Assembly: GCA_032622095.1 (NCBI GenBank)
Contig: CP136064.1
Span: 46,017,573 to 46,081,572, forward strand
From: Siphonodentalium dalli
Lineage: Eukaryota > Mollusca > Scaphopoda > Gadilida > Siphonodentaliidae
Length of the DNA stretch: 64,000 nt
Direction: 5' to 3'
Both the position numbers and the translations under genes were made by a program. The notes below the pieces were generated by a model, which was given only the letters and a program-made list of their open reading frames with translations, had not been told where the DNA came from and ran no database searches. Positions 1 to 13,340 of the stretch are shown here, in pieces. Positions within the stretch are counted from its first letter, which is position 1; each line of letters begins with the position of its first letter.

Positions 1-590
1 TTAAACCCCGATAAAACTGATGAACAATGTTCCTAATAAAATTATTTTAGCATGCTGCTGTGTCATCCATGGATAGAGATCCAGATCCATTATGTGTATT
101 GTTGAGAGATGAGAGGATGTTGTCTTCCTGATATATGAATACTTCTGTTACTGGCCGCGGCCTGCTGAAAGACATCAACAGTGACAATTTTGTTGTCTTT
201 TTCATACCAGGGTTCCTTGTTACACGGGACCAGCCCGAGATGACCCTCTACCAGTAATGTGATCGGACTGACTACTTGATGACTATGGAATGTGACATAT
301 CGATCCATTTGGGACTGTTTCATTGCTATGTTCTGATGTCATCCTTAAACTCGTGAGAAGTTTCTAGATAAACTGAGCAGTGAATGTCGAACACTATGAA
401 TCTATAGCTTTTTAAAAATACACATAATTATGAGTCTGTGATGGATGTGCATATAAATGTGGGAATCTTGGAGTTTCATTTAATTATCGTACAACTTTTA
501 GATTCGTATTAACATGTAGGTTAAAAGATTTGATTACCCCATTCATGGACCAATAATCATTTTTACACACCGCCAGAGTACCTTTGGACT
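1..590. other. Intergenic, nothing recognised
   Basis: I see no exon with a recognisable protein, no RNA gene and no clear repeat here. Short open frames exist but have no family resemblance. Confidence 0.4.
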
Positions 591-757
591 ACAGTAATGC
601 CCTAAGTAATCGACTTCTTAACCACAGCAGAATTATGGGTAACTTTTCATGATTTAGTCGGAAATATGGCTTGTTGCAATTCATCGGAAAGCTCTCCTGA
701 AAAGTTTCCCATAATTCTGCTGTGGTTAAGAAGTCGCTTACTTAGAGCATTACTGTA
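591..757. mobile_element. Hairpin MITE, family F, copy 1
   Basis: The two ends are inverted copies of each other: ACAGTAATGCCCTAAGTAAT at the left and its near-complement, ending ATTACTGTA, at the right. Both arms contain the stretch CAGAATTATGGG or its complement. The loop side (GGCTTGTTGCAATTCATCGG) matches the longer copy at 59353-59570, so this copy has lost much of one inner arm. No coding capacity; a non-autonomous element. Confidence 0.7.
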
Positions 758-861
758 TGTGTGCAGTTGTACTCAAGCAACTTCGCTTTTATATCATTAG
801 CTTACTTCTATTTATGGCAACAAACCAAAGGGCACATGACATGAAATAGTCTCCAGTTATA

Positions 862-1274
862 AAGCCTGCAAATAGTGTGTCTGTCATTTGCAGAATGTGG
901 TCACAAGAGGGTGAATTCAGTGACACTATCCTGCACAGCAGTCTAGCATCACAAAATTCACCCTCTGCGAACCTCATTCTTTTGAGGCCTCAACTGCTGT
1001 GGGGGACATAAAATCAGTTTGAATTTCCTCCAGTGATGTTCACCCATTAGTAACTCGATTACGCATTTTATCTACTGCAAATTAGGGATATAGAAACTTC
1101 CCAGAAGGGAAAAAGTAACTAAAAACAATATTAATTTGAGACTATACATGCATCCCAGAAGATTAGGTCCCCAGAGGATGAATTTAGTGATGCTAGCCCA
1201 CTGTGGGGTAGCTTCACTAAATGCACACTCTGGGGACCTCATTCTGCAAATGACAGACAATATTTCAAGGCTTG
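862..1274. mobile_element. Palindromic MITE, family A, long form
   Basis: Starts AAGCCTGCAAATAGTG and ends CAATATTTCAAGGCTTG. Each half contains an inner palindrome built on GCAGAATGAGGTCCCCAGAG and its complement. Inner text (AATTAGGGATATAGAAAC, TTCCCAGAAG) matches the copy at 58191-58612. The open frames over it, with a recurring [11 protein letters not shown]-like translation, come from the repeat and are not genes. No target duplication is visible for this copy. Confidence 0.7.
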
Positions 1275-3977
1275 GCATTATTGTAACAACACATGCATAG
1301 GTTTTGAATCATAAATTGTGTTGCTATGCAGAAATCAAGTGGTAAACTTTTCAGCTTGTTAGAATTTGCACTGCCACCATAAAGAAAAGTTTATTTCTTT
1401 TGCGCCCTCCCCTGTCTATGATTATTATTTCTGATTGTGTTAATCAAATCTGATCACCTACATGTAAATACACCTTCAGTTGTTCTCCCATCTTTACTGG
1501 TACTTAGGACTTGTGTGATTTTTAAGAGGTAAGCATGCTTCTATCCCCTTTCCCCCCTCCCTATTATTAACTGGCATTCAGTGTTTAATAGGCCCAAATT
1601 TAACCAGTATTGACAGAAGAAAAGGTTTGCCGGTTTTATAGCACTAGTAAATATCATTTAGACCAAAATCCTTGAAATAATTCCTGATTATCCACAAATA
1701 ATAACTTTTCATTCCACTTGTCTGGACTCTGGAAGTGAATTTTTTTCCCAACTTTCTTATTTCAATTTTTCCCATTATTTTGGTAATGGCACCTGTGTTT
1801 ATCTGGATTAGATATTTGCTCATATTTCATTGCATTAGTCATATCTGAGTGTATTTTCCGTTATGCTTTCATCATTTCACACGCTTCGGTGTATTATGCT
1901 TTCCCATTGTCAAACCTCTTCAGTCATTCATAAGTGATCATTTTACTACAGTAGCTTAATTGTTCTCACCTGGTTGTGTAACATAATGTGTTATTCCCAT
2001 ATTTCAAATTGTACCTCTAAATTGGTAACTCATAATGGCTTACTTTTAATATAAAAAGACTTTGTTTAAAGTGAGTCTTGCTAGCAAATTATTTTTGCAG
2101 CATTTTTTTTTTAGCAATTTGGCCCAAATGAAGAATATATTTAAAGATGCGAGAAGCCTTATTGCTGTTAAAATAGACAGTCACATCCGCCAAAAACTGC
2201 CATAAACAGAAAGAATATTATATAAAAGACAGATTTTGTTCTTATACCAATCACAAATATCGCATACATTGCATGTTTTTGTCACGTTTCTATTCTTTGT
2301 TATGTAAACAAACATCAAAATTTTTTACAGAACCATTTTGTTTATAGACAAACACTAAGAATTACTGGATCGAAAATGTTCCATTGCACTGTGGAAGGCG
2401 AAGATCAAATTATCAACAATTGCATTCAAATCACACCAAATTTTAATCGACCCTTTCTACCTGCTGTCGGATCAAAATCCAGCTAATCCATGTTTCTTCA
2501 TGATTGGGAAATGATCAGACAGAAAACATGTACATAATATAATTATTCTTGCACAGAGATGAATATTTATCAAGCCAGTTTACTGTTCGTATTTTCTCCT
2601 AACTTATGGTAATTACGTCACATACCAAATAAGGAATTTACTATGATAGTATTGTAAGTTGTAGACTCACCAAATTAGGAGTTTTACAACCAACATGCGA
2701 ATTTAAGTAAGGAAATGACCCAAAATGATGACTGCTTATAAACAATTCACTGTGCTTTTTGCGAAACTAAACAACACTTGACCTGTATTTTCTCGGACAC
2801 AAAGCGCGTTATGTGAATAATATCGCATTCATATCATCATTATTCTATACGATTAGAAAATTCTTGAGGAAATTATCATAATTTGATAAGTGTTATTTCT
2901 AAATTATAACCTACAATGAAGGCCGCCGTCCCTTTAAACTTTCAAAGCTCATATTTTCATAAAGATGACTTATTATGTGGACTTTTTGCCATTATCACAT
3001 TCTTCAATCTAGTGCACAACCAGATAAATTAACCACAGCTCGCATGCCAATTTACAATAAAGTCTTGACACTTTTTAGATAAAATTAATAAAGCTGCTTT
3101 TTTTTATATATATATATTTAAATAAATTTGCATGATGAATATAAATATGGTATTCTGGTATTGATTTGTCAATACAAAATCTTTAAAATTGTTACATTTA
3201 ATTTCATAATTATGACATTGTGAAATTCATATTTGGTAAAGGGACAAATAAATAAAGTGTCATCACAATGGTATAAATATTTTAGCTGGAAATTAGAGCA
3301 TCAACCCAAATGCATACTACTGCTGATATAGATTACCAGTTAAAATATTAAATAGTGAAGGCATGTATTTTTTTATAAAAAAAAATATATAATAAATTGT
3401 ATCATGATTAGTCCCACAATAATACAAAAGTGAATGAAATGCCTTTTATTTTCTTAATCCATAATGTTGAAATTGATTTGCAGTGTGCATCATGATCTGC
3501 AATCCGTAATGATTTGCACGCAATCGCTTATCAGCTGTACATAAAAATGGTAGTAATGACCTAATAATCAATTGGTTTCATCTTGTGCCATTCAGAATGC
3601 ATCTTTTCTTTTATATTTCAACATGATGAATGTGTAATTGCGTACAAAGTATTTCTAATTCCTGCCAATTTTTATGCAAGATGTAAAGATCTCGACTTCA
3701 TGACCCATGAGTTATTGGAGTCGAACTTTTTGTGACATTTGTTACAATGTCTGGATGTTTCAAAAAGAGAATAAAATTTGGCGTCTTAAATTGGCGAGAT
3801 CACGAAAGGGTACTCTTGTATATCCCTGAAGTGTAACTTTATTTTCTGATCTGAATTCTTGAAGGGGAAGACCTTGTTTTAATGACGAATGGTCACATTT
3901 ATTCTCTCGCACGATTGGAAATGGATTCCATATGGATAATCATCTTTGTTGGAAGGTCTCTGTACTTATGAATTGCT
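1275..3977. other. A+T-rich intergenic DNA, nothing recognised
   Basis: About 2.7 kb with no open frame of note, no recognisable exon and no clear repeat. It is conspicuously A+T rich, with short AT tracts near 3100 and 3370. Confidence 0.45.
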
Positions 3978-3981
3978 TTAA

Positions 3982-4482
3982 GGTGGTGGAGAGTTGGCTT
4001 AACTTCAATATTGATGGTCCTGTAATTTTTTAAAGAAAAATATTCTGTGGGAATGGGAGCTACATCCTCAAACTTTTGGATTTGATGAAAAGCTAGAGCA
4101 CTTACCAGTGAAAGTATTGGTTTATTTGGTCAGAAAAATTTGGATACTTCATGATTTTCAAAAGAAATCCATTTTCTCTACCAAAGTTAATCTGAGAGAC
4201 CAGTGAGTGTTCTTGAACGCAATGTTGGCTTTATATTTTTGTAATTTTCATAATCATTCATCTACAGTTTTATTTAATTTAGCTTTCAGAATTATATTGT
4301 ATGTTCGAAGACATGTCATCCAATTCTGAGTGATGAATTATTTCCATTTGAAAAATTGAAATCCTACTGAACAGTAGCTACAGTTCAGAAAGACTGTCCA
4401 GTTTACTGTACATGAAAATTAGTGGCATTCAGCCTCATCTGTGAGGAATTGATATCAGAGGTTAGGTTAATTTGGCACCACC
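3982..4482. mobile_element. Possible TTAA-flanked MITE (GGTGGTG ends)
   Basis: TTAA at 3978-3981 is followed by GGTGGTG, and CACCACC at 4476-4482 is followed by TTAA at 4483-4486. The inverted match stops after 7 bp beyond the TTAA, so this could be coincidence. If real, TTAA duplications point to a piggyBac-type origin. Confidence 0.3.
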
Positions 4483-4486
4483 TTAA

Positions 4487-5419
4487 ATAGTTGATTCATA
4501 TTTGGGATCCAGATAAGACACTGCAGAATAAAAAAATTTCACTTGAAATGATTTTAATAATATTTCCAATAATTTAAAGTATTAAATTTGATCAACTTCA
4601 GACTTTAAAACATGGCTAGTCGCTTTAACTAATTTTTCACTATTCCTGATTGCCGTCTGGTAGAAAATCTATTTTTAGTAAGGCCAGATATAAAAAAACA
4701 TTTGTTTCCCGGGCAAGTCCGCACTTATTTAAGGGTGTCTGAAGTTTTTGTTGACAACAATCCTGTCATTTATATAGGTGAAATTTCCCCAAGATTGTTT
4801 CATTTATATACAATGAATTGAATGTTAAATTTTAAGAAAACCAATATTCTGTCATTCCAATATTATCACTGGAGGTGTAACCCTAACATATTATTCGTGT
4901 TCAGATATGTTTGACCAATTGTGAACTAGATCACAATTCTTTGAATCTGAACAACACCAAAAGTTCCTAGAATGACTGGCTTACAATGGATGTAGGTCAG
5001 CGACATCAAGTCTTTAAATTTACATCTGTGAACAATTGGCCACCTCAGCGCCACCTTAAAGGTCGAGTGGTTGTCATTTCGAAATTATATTTTATAATTC
5101 ACTTGTTAATGTTATTTTCTAATTGATATTTAACACAAAAATTCTGATTATTGTTTTAAATTCGAATAGAAATTTTGGAAAAGCAAATTGCTCATACTCA
5201 TATTGGTTTGAAACAGTGGCTCGCTTTGTTTTGCCTGCAAAATAAATGTTGATACCTTGTTTAAGTCATATACTATATACTACATTGAGCAAATTAAATA
5301 AATTCGGATTTTCGTACTAATTGTTATTGGTTCTTTATCAGATGGTGAATCACTTGGGATAATGCCTAGTCCTTTGCACTTGTATAATATTTTTGTTTGT
5401 TGGTCGTCTGCTCATTTTT
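4487..5419. other. Intergenic, nothing firm
   Basis: No gene seen. A GCCACC-TTAA motif at 5051-5059 could be the end of a second element like that at 3982-4482, but no partner end was found. Confidence 0.35.
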
Positions 5420-5790
5420 TATGTGTACCTATACCATAGTATGGTACACATAGTGTCAACGTCCGGATTGACCATTCGTCTGTCCGTCCGTCCGTCTGTC
5501 GTTCCGTCCGTAGACACTTCACGTGTAATGCGATAACTCAAACATTTTCTATCCAATCAGAACCAAATTTTTTATATGGGTTTCTCAGCCCAAAATACAG
5601 ATAGAGTTCGAATTTGGGTTTGATCTGAGTTTTTGTTACAGAGTTATGGCCCTTTTTCGACTTAAAATTCACGCATTCTGCCTTAACTCAAACATTTTTG
5701 ATCTGATTGGAACCAAATTTGGTATGTGAGTTTCACAGCCCAAAATACAGATCGAGTTCGAATATGGGTTTTGGTATTAACTAGTATTTG
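5420..5790 (+). mobile_element. Pearl/HINE-like tandem-repeat element, copy 1
   Basis: A short palindrome (around CCATAGTATGG) leads into a GTCCGTCCGTCCGTCTG tetranucleotide tract at about 5480-5515, then two ~160-bp monomers. The monomers align on ATAACTCAAACATTTT at about 5532 and TAACTCAAACATTTTTG at 5693. The motif AGTTATGGCCCTTTTTCGAC lies between them. A CCGT-type microsatellite beside ~160-bp direct repeats is the layout known for bivalve pearl/CvA and Helitron-type non-autonomous elements. Boundaries are approximate. Confidence 0.55.
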
Positions 5791-6146
5791 CGATTAACTA
5801 GTGGAATTTGTGAGTAATTGCCCTATTTATGATTTCCATTAATTTTGGCGGCCATCTTGAATTCTGTATTTTCCCCAAAGCGGATTTTGGTCTAATTTGT
5901 GGATATGTTATTCTACTGATCCACCAGCATCTAATGGCACCAAAATAGCTTTCTTAACAATTTCTTCTGGATCTAACCCTCTGTTGACCATACTAAATAG
6001 GAAGGCTCTTGAACAATTTAGTCTATGTAATGAGGTTTATATCATTCTTGTTGATAACTTTCAGGATTATCAGTGGTGCCATGCTGATCAACCCTTTCCT
6101 TAAATTTGTTGCTTCCTTTGGGGAACATGGTATCCATTGACATGGT

Positions 6147-6245
6147 TTAATCCTTTCATGACTGGAACTGCGCCGGTGCAACATTACAGATCCTGTGCCA
6201 GTGCATTCTCTTATGCGAGTCTCCCAATTTGAGCCATAAATTCTA
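6147..6245 (+). mobile_element. Fragment of TTAA-flanked MITE, family B2
   Basis: TTAA followed by TCCTTTCATGACTGG, then GCGCCGGTGCAACATTA and GTGCCAGTGCATTCTCTTA. This is the left end and half of the palindromic core seen in fuller B2 copies at 35735 and 55942. The other end is missing. Confidence 0.5.
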
Positions 6246-6489
6246 ATAATTTCTTTTATTATGTACATTTGTCGAGTTGTACATAACAGTATACTTTATT
6301 ATTCAACATCAAAACTCTTAAACTATGATTCCGATCATAGTAATTTACTATGGAAACGGGCCGACTCGGTCCAATCGACCTGTGTCATCCCGTTCTGAGT
6401 CAGTTTGCCCCGCGCTAGCTCGGCCCAAGGGATTTGAGAATAAAGTTTGTTTTTCTTTGGTGTCTTTTTTTGCTTCTCTCTCGCTCTCT

Positions 6490-9117
6490 CTCAAATTGGG
6501 AAAAATGTGCCAAATGACCACATGTGGCAACGTCTTTACTAAGGCGAGACGATGGGTGAAAAAATCCGGGTCAAAATTCCAAAATGCTTCGAAAATAGGC
6601 AAAGTCTAAAAATAAACGGAAATTTTCCGAAACAAGTTCGGGGTCATAAACGGCCACCTCGGGCCAAAAAATTTGGCCAGAAAAACTTTTGGGTCGAGTC
6701 CAAAAAAGTGGGTTGTATTTCAGTCTGCTCAGTCGGGAAAAATTTTGGAAGTTGTGGCCAAGTGTCCCATATTCTTCAAAAACGGCCAGTTGGGCTGAAA
6801 ATATATTGGGTAGAGTCCGAAAATGTGGGTCTGATAAAAATTCCCTCTCTGCTCGGTCGGGAAAAATGACCAAGGCGAGGCGAAGTGTTTGGTGATAAAA
6901 AAATCAGGGTCAAAAGTAAAAAAATGCCTCGAAAATAGGCAAAGTCCGAAAATGAACAGAAATTGTCCAAAACAGGTTCTGGGTCATAAACGGCCACTTG
7001 GGACAAAAATTTGGTTTGAGTCCAATAACCACAATTTCCGAAATTTTCTTGACCGAGCCAAATTTTTTTTGGCCATTTATGACTGAACTTGTTTTGGGCA
7101 ATTTCCGTTTATTTGCCTAATAGGACTTTGCCTATTTTCGAGGCAATTTTAGCTCAACTTTACTTTTAAAGTTTGAGCTATTGCCTTCAGTTAGCATGGG
7201 TTAGCATCCGTCATATGTGCATCCATCAACAATTTCCTTTGGCTCACACTACAGGCCATATCCCTGATCTGATCATCAAACTTCAATTGGATCTTCGGGA
7301 TGGGCGCCATTGATTTTTTTCTGAAATTCGTTAAAAAAGCATCGACACTGGCAGCCATTTTGAATTTGAAATTTGAATCCATTGGCACACCCTGCAGCCC
7401 GCATTTATTGGAGAAATGTTTTGAAAATTTACAGACATGTTTAGGATCACCTCTTGATTGGAGCTATCAAATATTAGCGATTTTCGATGAAAAACATGAC
7501 CACCTGTAGCCATCTTGAATTTTACTCTTAGCATGACCAAATCCTTTGGCTCAACCTACAGTCCACATCCCTCATCCGATCATCACCAAATTTCGTATGG
7601 ATCTTCGGGGTTACCTCTAGATGGGAGCCATCAATTATTTCCGAAATTCGATAAAAAAAAAAAAACATGGGTGCCAGCAGCCATCTTGAATTTCAAAATT
7701 TGAATCCATTTGCTCAGTTCCCAGCCTGCATTTATTGGGGGAAGTGTTTAGAAAATTTACAGGCATGTTTGGGATCACCTCTAGATGGGAGCCATTGAAT
7801 TTGAACATTTTTCGATGAAAAACATGCCTGCTGGTAGCCATCTTTGATTTTAATCTTTGCATGACTAAATTCTTTGGCTCACCCTACAGACCACATCCCT
7901 CATCCGATCATAACCAAACTTGGTATGGGTCTTTGGGGTGACCTCTAAATGGGACCCATGGATTATTTCTGAAATTTGATATAAAATATGACTGCCAGCA
8001 GCCATCTTGGATTTTACTCTTTGCCTAACTAAATCCTTCGGCACACCCTACAGGCCACATACTTTATCCGATCATCACCAAACTTCATATGGATCTTAAG
8101 GGTGGCCTCTGGATGGGAGCCATCAATTTTTTTTCTGAAATTCATTGAAAAACATGGCTGCCAGCAGCTATCTTGGATTTCAAATTTGAATCCATCAGCT
8201 TAATTCACAGCCCGCATTTATTGGAGAATTGTTTTGAAAATGTGCAGGCATGTTTAGGATCACCTACAGATGGGAGCCATCAAATTTGAAACAAATTTGA
8301 TGAAAAACATGGCTGCTGGCAGCCATCTTGGATTTTACTCTTTGCATGACTAAATTGTTTGGCACACCATACAAACCACATCCCTCATCCGATCATCACC
8401 CAACTTTATATGGATCTTCATGGTGACTACATGGGAGCAATCGATTTTTTTGGAAATTTGGCTGCCAGCAACATCTTGGATTTAAAATTTTAATCCATCT
8501 GCACACCCTGCAGCCCACATTAATTGGCAAAATGTTTCAAATGAAAATAATTTCATCAACATAAGTACTTTACTGAAACTTTTTGGCTTTCCTTCTCTAT
8601 CCTTCTACATGTATATCATTCATTGCTCAGCAAAAATAAACTCCTTCCCAAGTTGGGCTGTAGTACTTTCATTTAACTTTTGACCCAGATTTTTTCGCCC
8701 AACATTTCGTCTCGCCTTACTAAAGATGTTGCCATGGCCATTTGCCACATTTTCCCGACCGAGCAGAGCGGGAGTTTCTATTAGACAAAACTTTTTCGTA
8801 CTGGACCAACATTTTGTCGGCTCACAAAGTTCAACCCAAGTGGCTGTTTATGAATATGGGACACTTTTCCACATTTTCCGAAATTTTCCCGACCGAGCAC
8901 AGCGAAAACTGAAATTTGAATCCACTTTTTTTTTCATTCGACCCAAAAGTTTTGTGGCTGTTTATGACCCAGAACTTGTTTCGGACAATTTCCATTTATT
9001 TACAGATTTTGCCTATTTTCACACTGATTTTCAACGAATTTGACAGATTTTTTCACCCAGCATTTCATCTCGCCTTACTAAAGACGTTGCCATGGTCATT
9101 TGCCACATTTTCCGAAT
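6490..9117. mobile_element. Foldback element with long inverted arms
   Basis: The left arm (about 6490-7145) and right arm (about 8670-9117) are inverted copies. Shared landmarks are GGCAACGTCTTTACTAAGGC and its complement near 9080, GGGTCATAAACGGCCAC and its complement near 8960, and CTGCTCGGTCGGGAAAA and its complement. The left arm repeats internally: the stretch with GGGTCAAAA recurs after ~336 bp (6570 and 6907). A 160-bp tandem array (family D) occupies the middle. No transposase frame is seen. Open frames on both strands of the arms are shadows. Confidence 0.6.
7147..8540 (+). repeat. Tandem ~160-bp array, family D, copy 1
   Basis: About eight monomers, alternating between two types, so a ~325-bp dimer is visible. 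The CAGCCATCTTGGATTTTA-like motif recurs near 7351, 7507, 7678, 7834, 8000, 8165, 8320 and 8468, a spacing of 148-171 bp. Other markers are CACACCCTACAGGCCACAT, GGATCTTCGGGGTGACC and AGATGGGAGCCATC. It begins TTTTAGCTCAACTTTA. Related copies lie at 17740, 33064, 41435, 44253 and 56990 in this window. Confidence 0.75.
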
Positions 9118-11577
9118 AAGGAATAAGTAATGGAATTCACGCCGCTAATTCCATTATCAAATTTCAAAATGGTGACCGAAAGTGGTATTGATTCCATTTA
9201 TAAGAAAACTATTGGTTTATATGGCCATTTAAATGCGAGGAAGAGGAAGAACCAAGACAACATCTCAATAAAATTATAAGGATAGGTCCAACCCACCAGA
9301 AGAATCGGTGGCGTGGCTGGATGGTCTCCTCTGGGGGGGTGCCCACCTTGATAATTCCAACTGCACCACCCTTTCAACCAGGGTTACCAGACCAAACACA
9401 TGTTTGAGTAATTCCATTTGCGCCTTGTAGTCAATAGCCGGAGGGGTCAACATAATCTACTGGGCGAACGATGGCTCTGTCCAATATTTCGTTTAGATCT
9501 GACCTGAAAATTGCAATAAATCCCAACATCTAGTATTCTAGTACTAGTAGTCTAGCTCCACATAAATTCACACGGCCACTGGGAGGGATGATCAAGATAC
9601 ACCGGAGCGACAACGGTTCGGCTCGATGTGAGAACATTTTGAGATCGGAACATGAAAATCGCAAAATCCTCTCAATAGACTGGCCTCGAGCTTCACCCCA
9701 ACTATGGTTGAAACATTTCGGATAATTAGCAGTTTTTGACTGGCCATGGGGGAGGAACCAGGACACAAGCATGCCAAGTTTCCAACCTGACACCCACAGC
9801 ACAAGGTCGGAACATTTCCAACTGATTGCCTTCTCAGTCAATCATTTTGACCAAAAGTAGGAGAAAATGCAAATGTTGGTCTAAAAACATATTATTCCCT
9901 ACTAATAAATTGTTTTGGAAAATTTCCAACTAATGTTGTGTCAGGTTATGAAATTTCCAACTGTTGAACATTTGACAAAAGTTAGAGGGTGTGAGACACC
10001 CACCCCTCCCCCAAAACAAAACCCTGTCGCCACGTCTTGAGAATATGATGAGTGGAGGTTTATTGTACGCTATAGAATTTAAGCACAATCGAAATACTAG
10101 ACATGATCTATTCGGAAATTTCCCTTTCTGGCACTGGTGGATGGTTCCGGTCTCTTTATTTTCAACTATTTCGATGTTTGAATGCACTGCGCTCAAAAAG
10201 TGTTGCGTTCGTTGGTTGTGTACTTCGCACCCCTTCCTTTCCGTCAGTTACTCATGATTGAAATGAACCAAAATGTGTACTGCTTGTCTGCTATATACCG
10301 CAGGTTTTATGCACATAACTGGTGGTCAATCTATGATTGCCCCCAATCAAGGTAATCCCATACCACGGGCCGATGTCTTCCCATCCATGTCCACAGAGCT
10401 TTGTATTGAGCGTTTTAACTACCTGGACCATATATATAAACCAAGCTGGTGAATGTGGCCCCAGGTGTTCGGTTTATAACTGCATATGGTTTGGTGCACT
10501 CGTGTGGTTTTGGTGAACACATTTGGTGTATTATGAAGCTACTAGTAGTTAGTGGCTTTGGAAACTCGTATTGTGGCATATATCACTACTTATTGGTTAA
10601 CCGAACTGTAAAATCCTCGAGACAATTATGACTTACTTTTATCGGATTAGGAATGGACATCATGTACATGTATGGTGGAGCAACTCCGGTTGCCATTTTG
10701 TCTGCCATGTTATACTTTTACAAATTGTACATGAAAGGTTATTTTTGCTAAAAATCTCTAATTATTCCGGATAGTAGCATTCTACCTTCCATTTTGTCGC
10801 TTCCGCATTTTAATGTGACCGCGATTGGTCGTGAATTTTCCGTTTCCTGATTAGTAAATTTGACCGAGGCATTTGCTATCTTCTGATTGGCTAAGACGAG
10901 TGAATCCATGAATATTAGCCAATCAGGTGTTATCGTGCTATTTTTGTAACGCGGGAAACCGATTTCATTTATTAGTTCGAAAACATTGCGTAGATACGCA
11001 CAGAAATTTAATTATTCCCTCCCTCCCGCCCTAAAACTAAATTTATCCCGTTACATAGATATAATGACACATGTTTTTCAATCAACTTAGGTTTATCAGC
11101 TTTATATTGAATTTGGGGAATTTGACAAATTTGTTCTGGCGTGTCACAGTGAAATGGAAAAAATGTATATGTATACGGTACTTGTATGTTACTGAAAATT
11201 GTGTCCGTCCATATATGTTTTGTAATTGTGTAATGGTCTTTGTATTTGTTTGCATGACCTGTTATGTATTGTGAATATGTGTGTTTGAGAGCGAACGTGA
11301 GTATGTGCTAGCAGGGTGAATGGGTGAGTGGGTAAGTTATCATATACCGTATATTGAGCCCTAATAAATTGTGTACTTATACACTCTAGTCTATTCATTT
11401 ACACTGTTTATCCCATATGTAGTATGCGGTGAGGGAGTAATTAGGCAGGCATATGCCATGGCAAGAACAATATTGCGTTATTGTTGCCCCATTAATAACT
11501 TTAGACGACATTGACTTGGAGTGGTAATACACTCCCGTAAATGGCCGACATATTGCCTGGTACATATCCGGCCATAG
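9118..11577. other. Intergenic, no gene recognised
   Basis: Short frames at 9530-9841 and 9930-10257 have no recognisable family, and the latter is open on both strands. Nothing here reads as a conserved exon. The only structured site I can point to is the CCAAT inverted pair at 10883-10926. Confidence 0.4.
10883..10926. promoter_or_regulatory. Inverted CCAAT-box pair
   Basis: CTGATTGGCTAA and TTAGCCAATCAG form a perfect 12-bp inverted repeat with a 20-bp spacer. Each arm holds a CCAAT pentamer in good context, and a third GATTGGTC lies near 10824. This resembles an NF-Y site cluster, but no gene start is identified nearby, so a regulatory role is only a guess. Confidence 0.25.
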
Positions 11578-11603
11578 CACACCCTACAGGTCACATCTGT
11601 CAT
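11578..11603 (+). repeat. Left part of family D repeat split by foldback
   Basis: CACACCCTACAGGTCACAT then CTGTCAT is the family D consensus up to the point where the foldback element enters. The same monomer resumes at 17740 with CATCCGATTGTCACCAAAC. Confidence 0.65.
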
Positions 11604-12390
11604 TAGTCCGGGAGCTAATAGTGGTACCCTTGCACCCCCCCCCCCCGGACTTAACTTCACCCCACTCGTTTTGTTCCTTATTATGTCCTTCAACTTTTAA
11701 GCAATGTTAACAAGAAAAAAAAGTGGCCGTGTAGACTCCAGACAAGATGGCGTCCATCATGGCCGCCGTTTTTCAGCCCAGACCCTAAGTCAGTTTTATG
11801 CAAATTATAGCGGGAAAATCTTGTAAAATGTATACAAATGTATATATTTTCGTGAAGCTAAGACATAATGACACTTTTTTGGGCCAAAATTGAAACTCAC
11901 TATCTATGATGGCCGCCGGAAGTTGAAAATATGGCATTTTTTCACAAATATCTTCTAGATCAATTCATGCTGTTTGGAACTGGTTGAGTAATACGACTTT
12001 ATTTAGTATTTTGTATATTAACTGATCATTGGAGCAATTAAATGTGCAACTATTGGGGTCCTAACCCCTTCTGATCCCTCAAAAATTCGATTTTACAGAA
12101 CGCGGTACAACATTTTACAAAAAAATCACAATTGGGATTCTAGTCATATTTCAACAAGAAATGAAAAGAACATTGTAATGTAAGTGAGGCATATCATTAC
12201 CAATGAATATTCCAACTCTCTGGAACCAAAAATCTTGCCTTGGCTCAAAATGGCTGCGAAAATGGCCGCCAAAATATGGAAAATATTGCCCCAGGGTGTC
12301 CTGCAATCGCTTAGAAGTTGTGGTTGATGTATACAATTGGCTAATCTGTATTCTATACATTGCATACTAACATATCTAATACACCATGAA

Positions 12391-13340
12391 TCATTTTTAT
12401 ACGCCCTTTTGAAAAAAAGGCCGTATTATAGTATTGGTCTGTCCGTCCGGGCGTCCGTCCGTCCGTTAACCTGTTGTCCGGATGATAACTTTAGTTAGAG
12501 TGAACCAAAATTAGTAAAATTTGGTAAGTGGGTTTATTAGCCGAAAAGTAAGTTCAAGTTCAAATTTGGGTTCCGCCCGCCAATTTTCACCGGAGTTATG
12601 CCCCTTATTTAACATTTTTTGACTTAGAAAATCCTTGAAATTTGTTGTCCGGATGATAACTTTAGTATAGTGAATCCAAATTTGGTATATTACTTTCTCC
12701 CACCAAAACACAGGTCAAGTTCGAACTTGGGTTCTGTCCGACCATTTTTGGCAGAGTTATGCCCCTTTTTCGACTCAGAAAATTCAGTTTTTCTTATGTT
12801 TTTTGGTTTCCGGATGATAACTCGATTTTGGAATGTTTATACGCAAAACCCGTCTTTTTGTGGATTACATATATCAAAATACAGCTCAAGTCCGAATTTC
12901 GTTTTAATCCGATAATTTTTGCGAGAGTAATGGCCCCTTTTTTGACGTAATTTGACTTAGAAAATCCCTGAAATTTGTTGTCCGGATGATAACTTTAGTT
13001 AGAGTGAACCGATTTCAATCAAATTTGGTATGTGGGTTTATTAGGAGAAAAGACAGCTCAAGTTCGAATTTGGGTTCCGTCCGCCAATTTTCACCGGAGT
13101 TATGCCCCTTATTTGACGTAATTTGACTTAGAAAATCCCTGAAATTTGTTGTCCGGATGATAACTTTACTAGAGCTTATCGGATTCAATGATAATTTGGT
13201 ATATTACTTTCTCCCACCAAACCACAGGTCAAGTTCAAATTTGAGTTCTGTCCGCCAATTTTTACCAGAGTTATGCCCCTTTTTTACCAGTTTCCGCCGA
13301 CCCAAGAGAGGGCGTATATTGCACGCCCAGCGTAGCTCTT
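12391..13340 (+). mobile_element. Pearl/HINE-like element inside the foldback's left arm
   Basis: It interrupts the left arm of the foldback. The right arm reads through CACCATGGTTAATTGTTAC, while the left arm breaks after CACCATGAATCA and resumes at TTACTATTGTCACC. The insert starts TATACGCCCTTTTG and carries GTCCGTCCGGGCGTCCGTCC near 12450. It then has about five ~170-bp monomers (TTGTCCGGATGATAAC near 12473, 12645, 12808, 12978, 13148, the third diverged) and finishes with GGGCGTATATTGC. GAGTTATGCCCCTTTTT recurs once per monomer. Confidence 0.65.
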
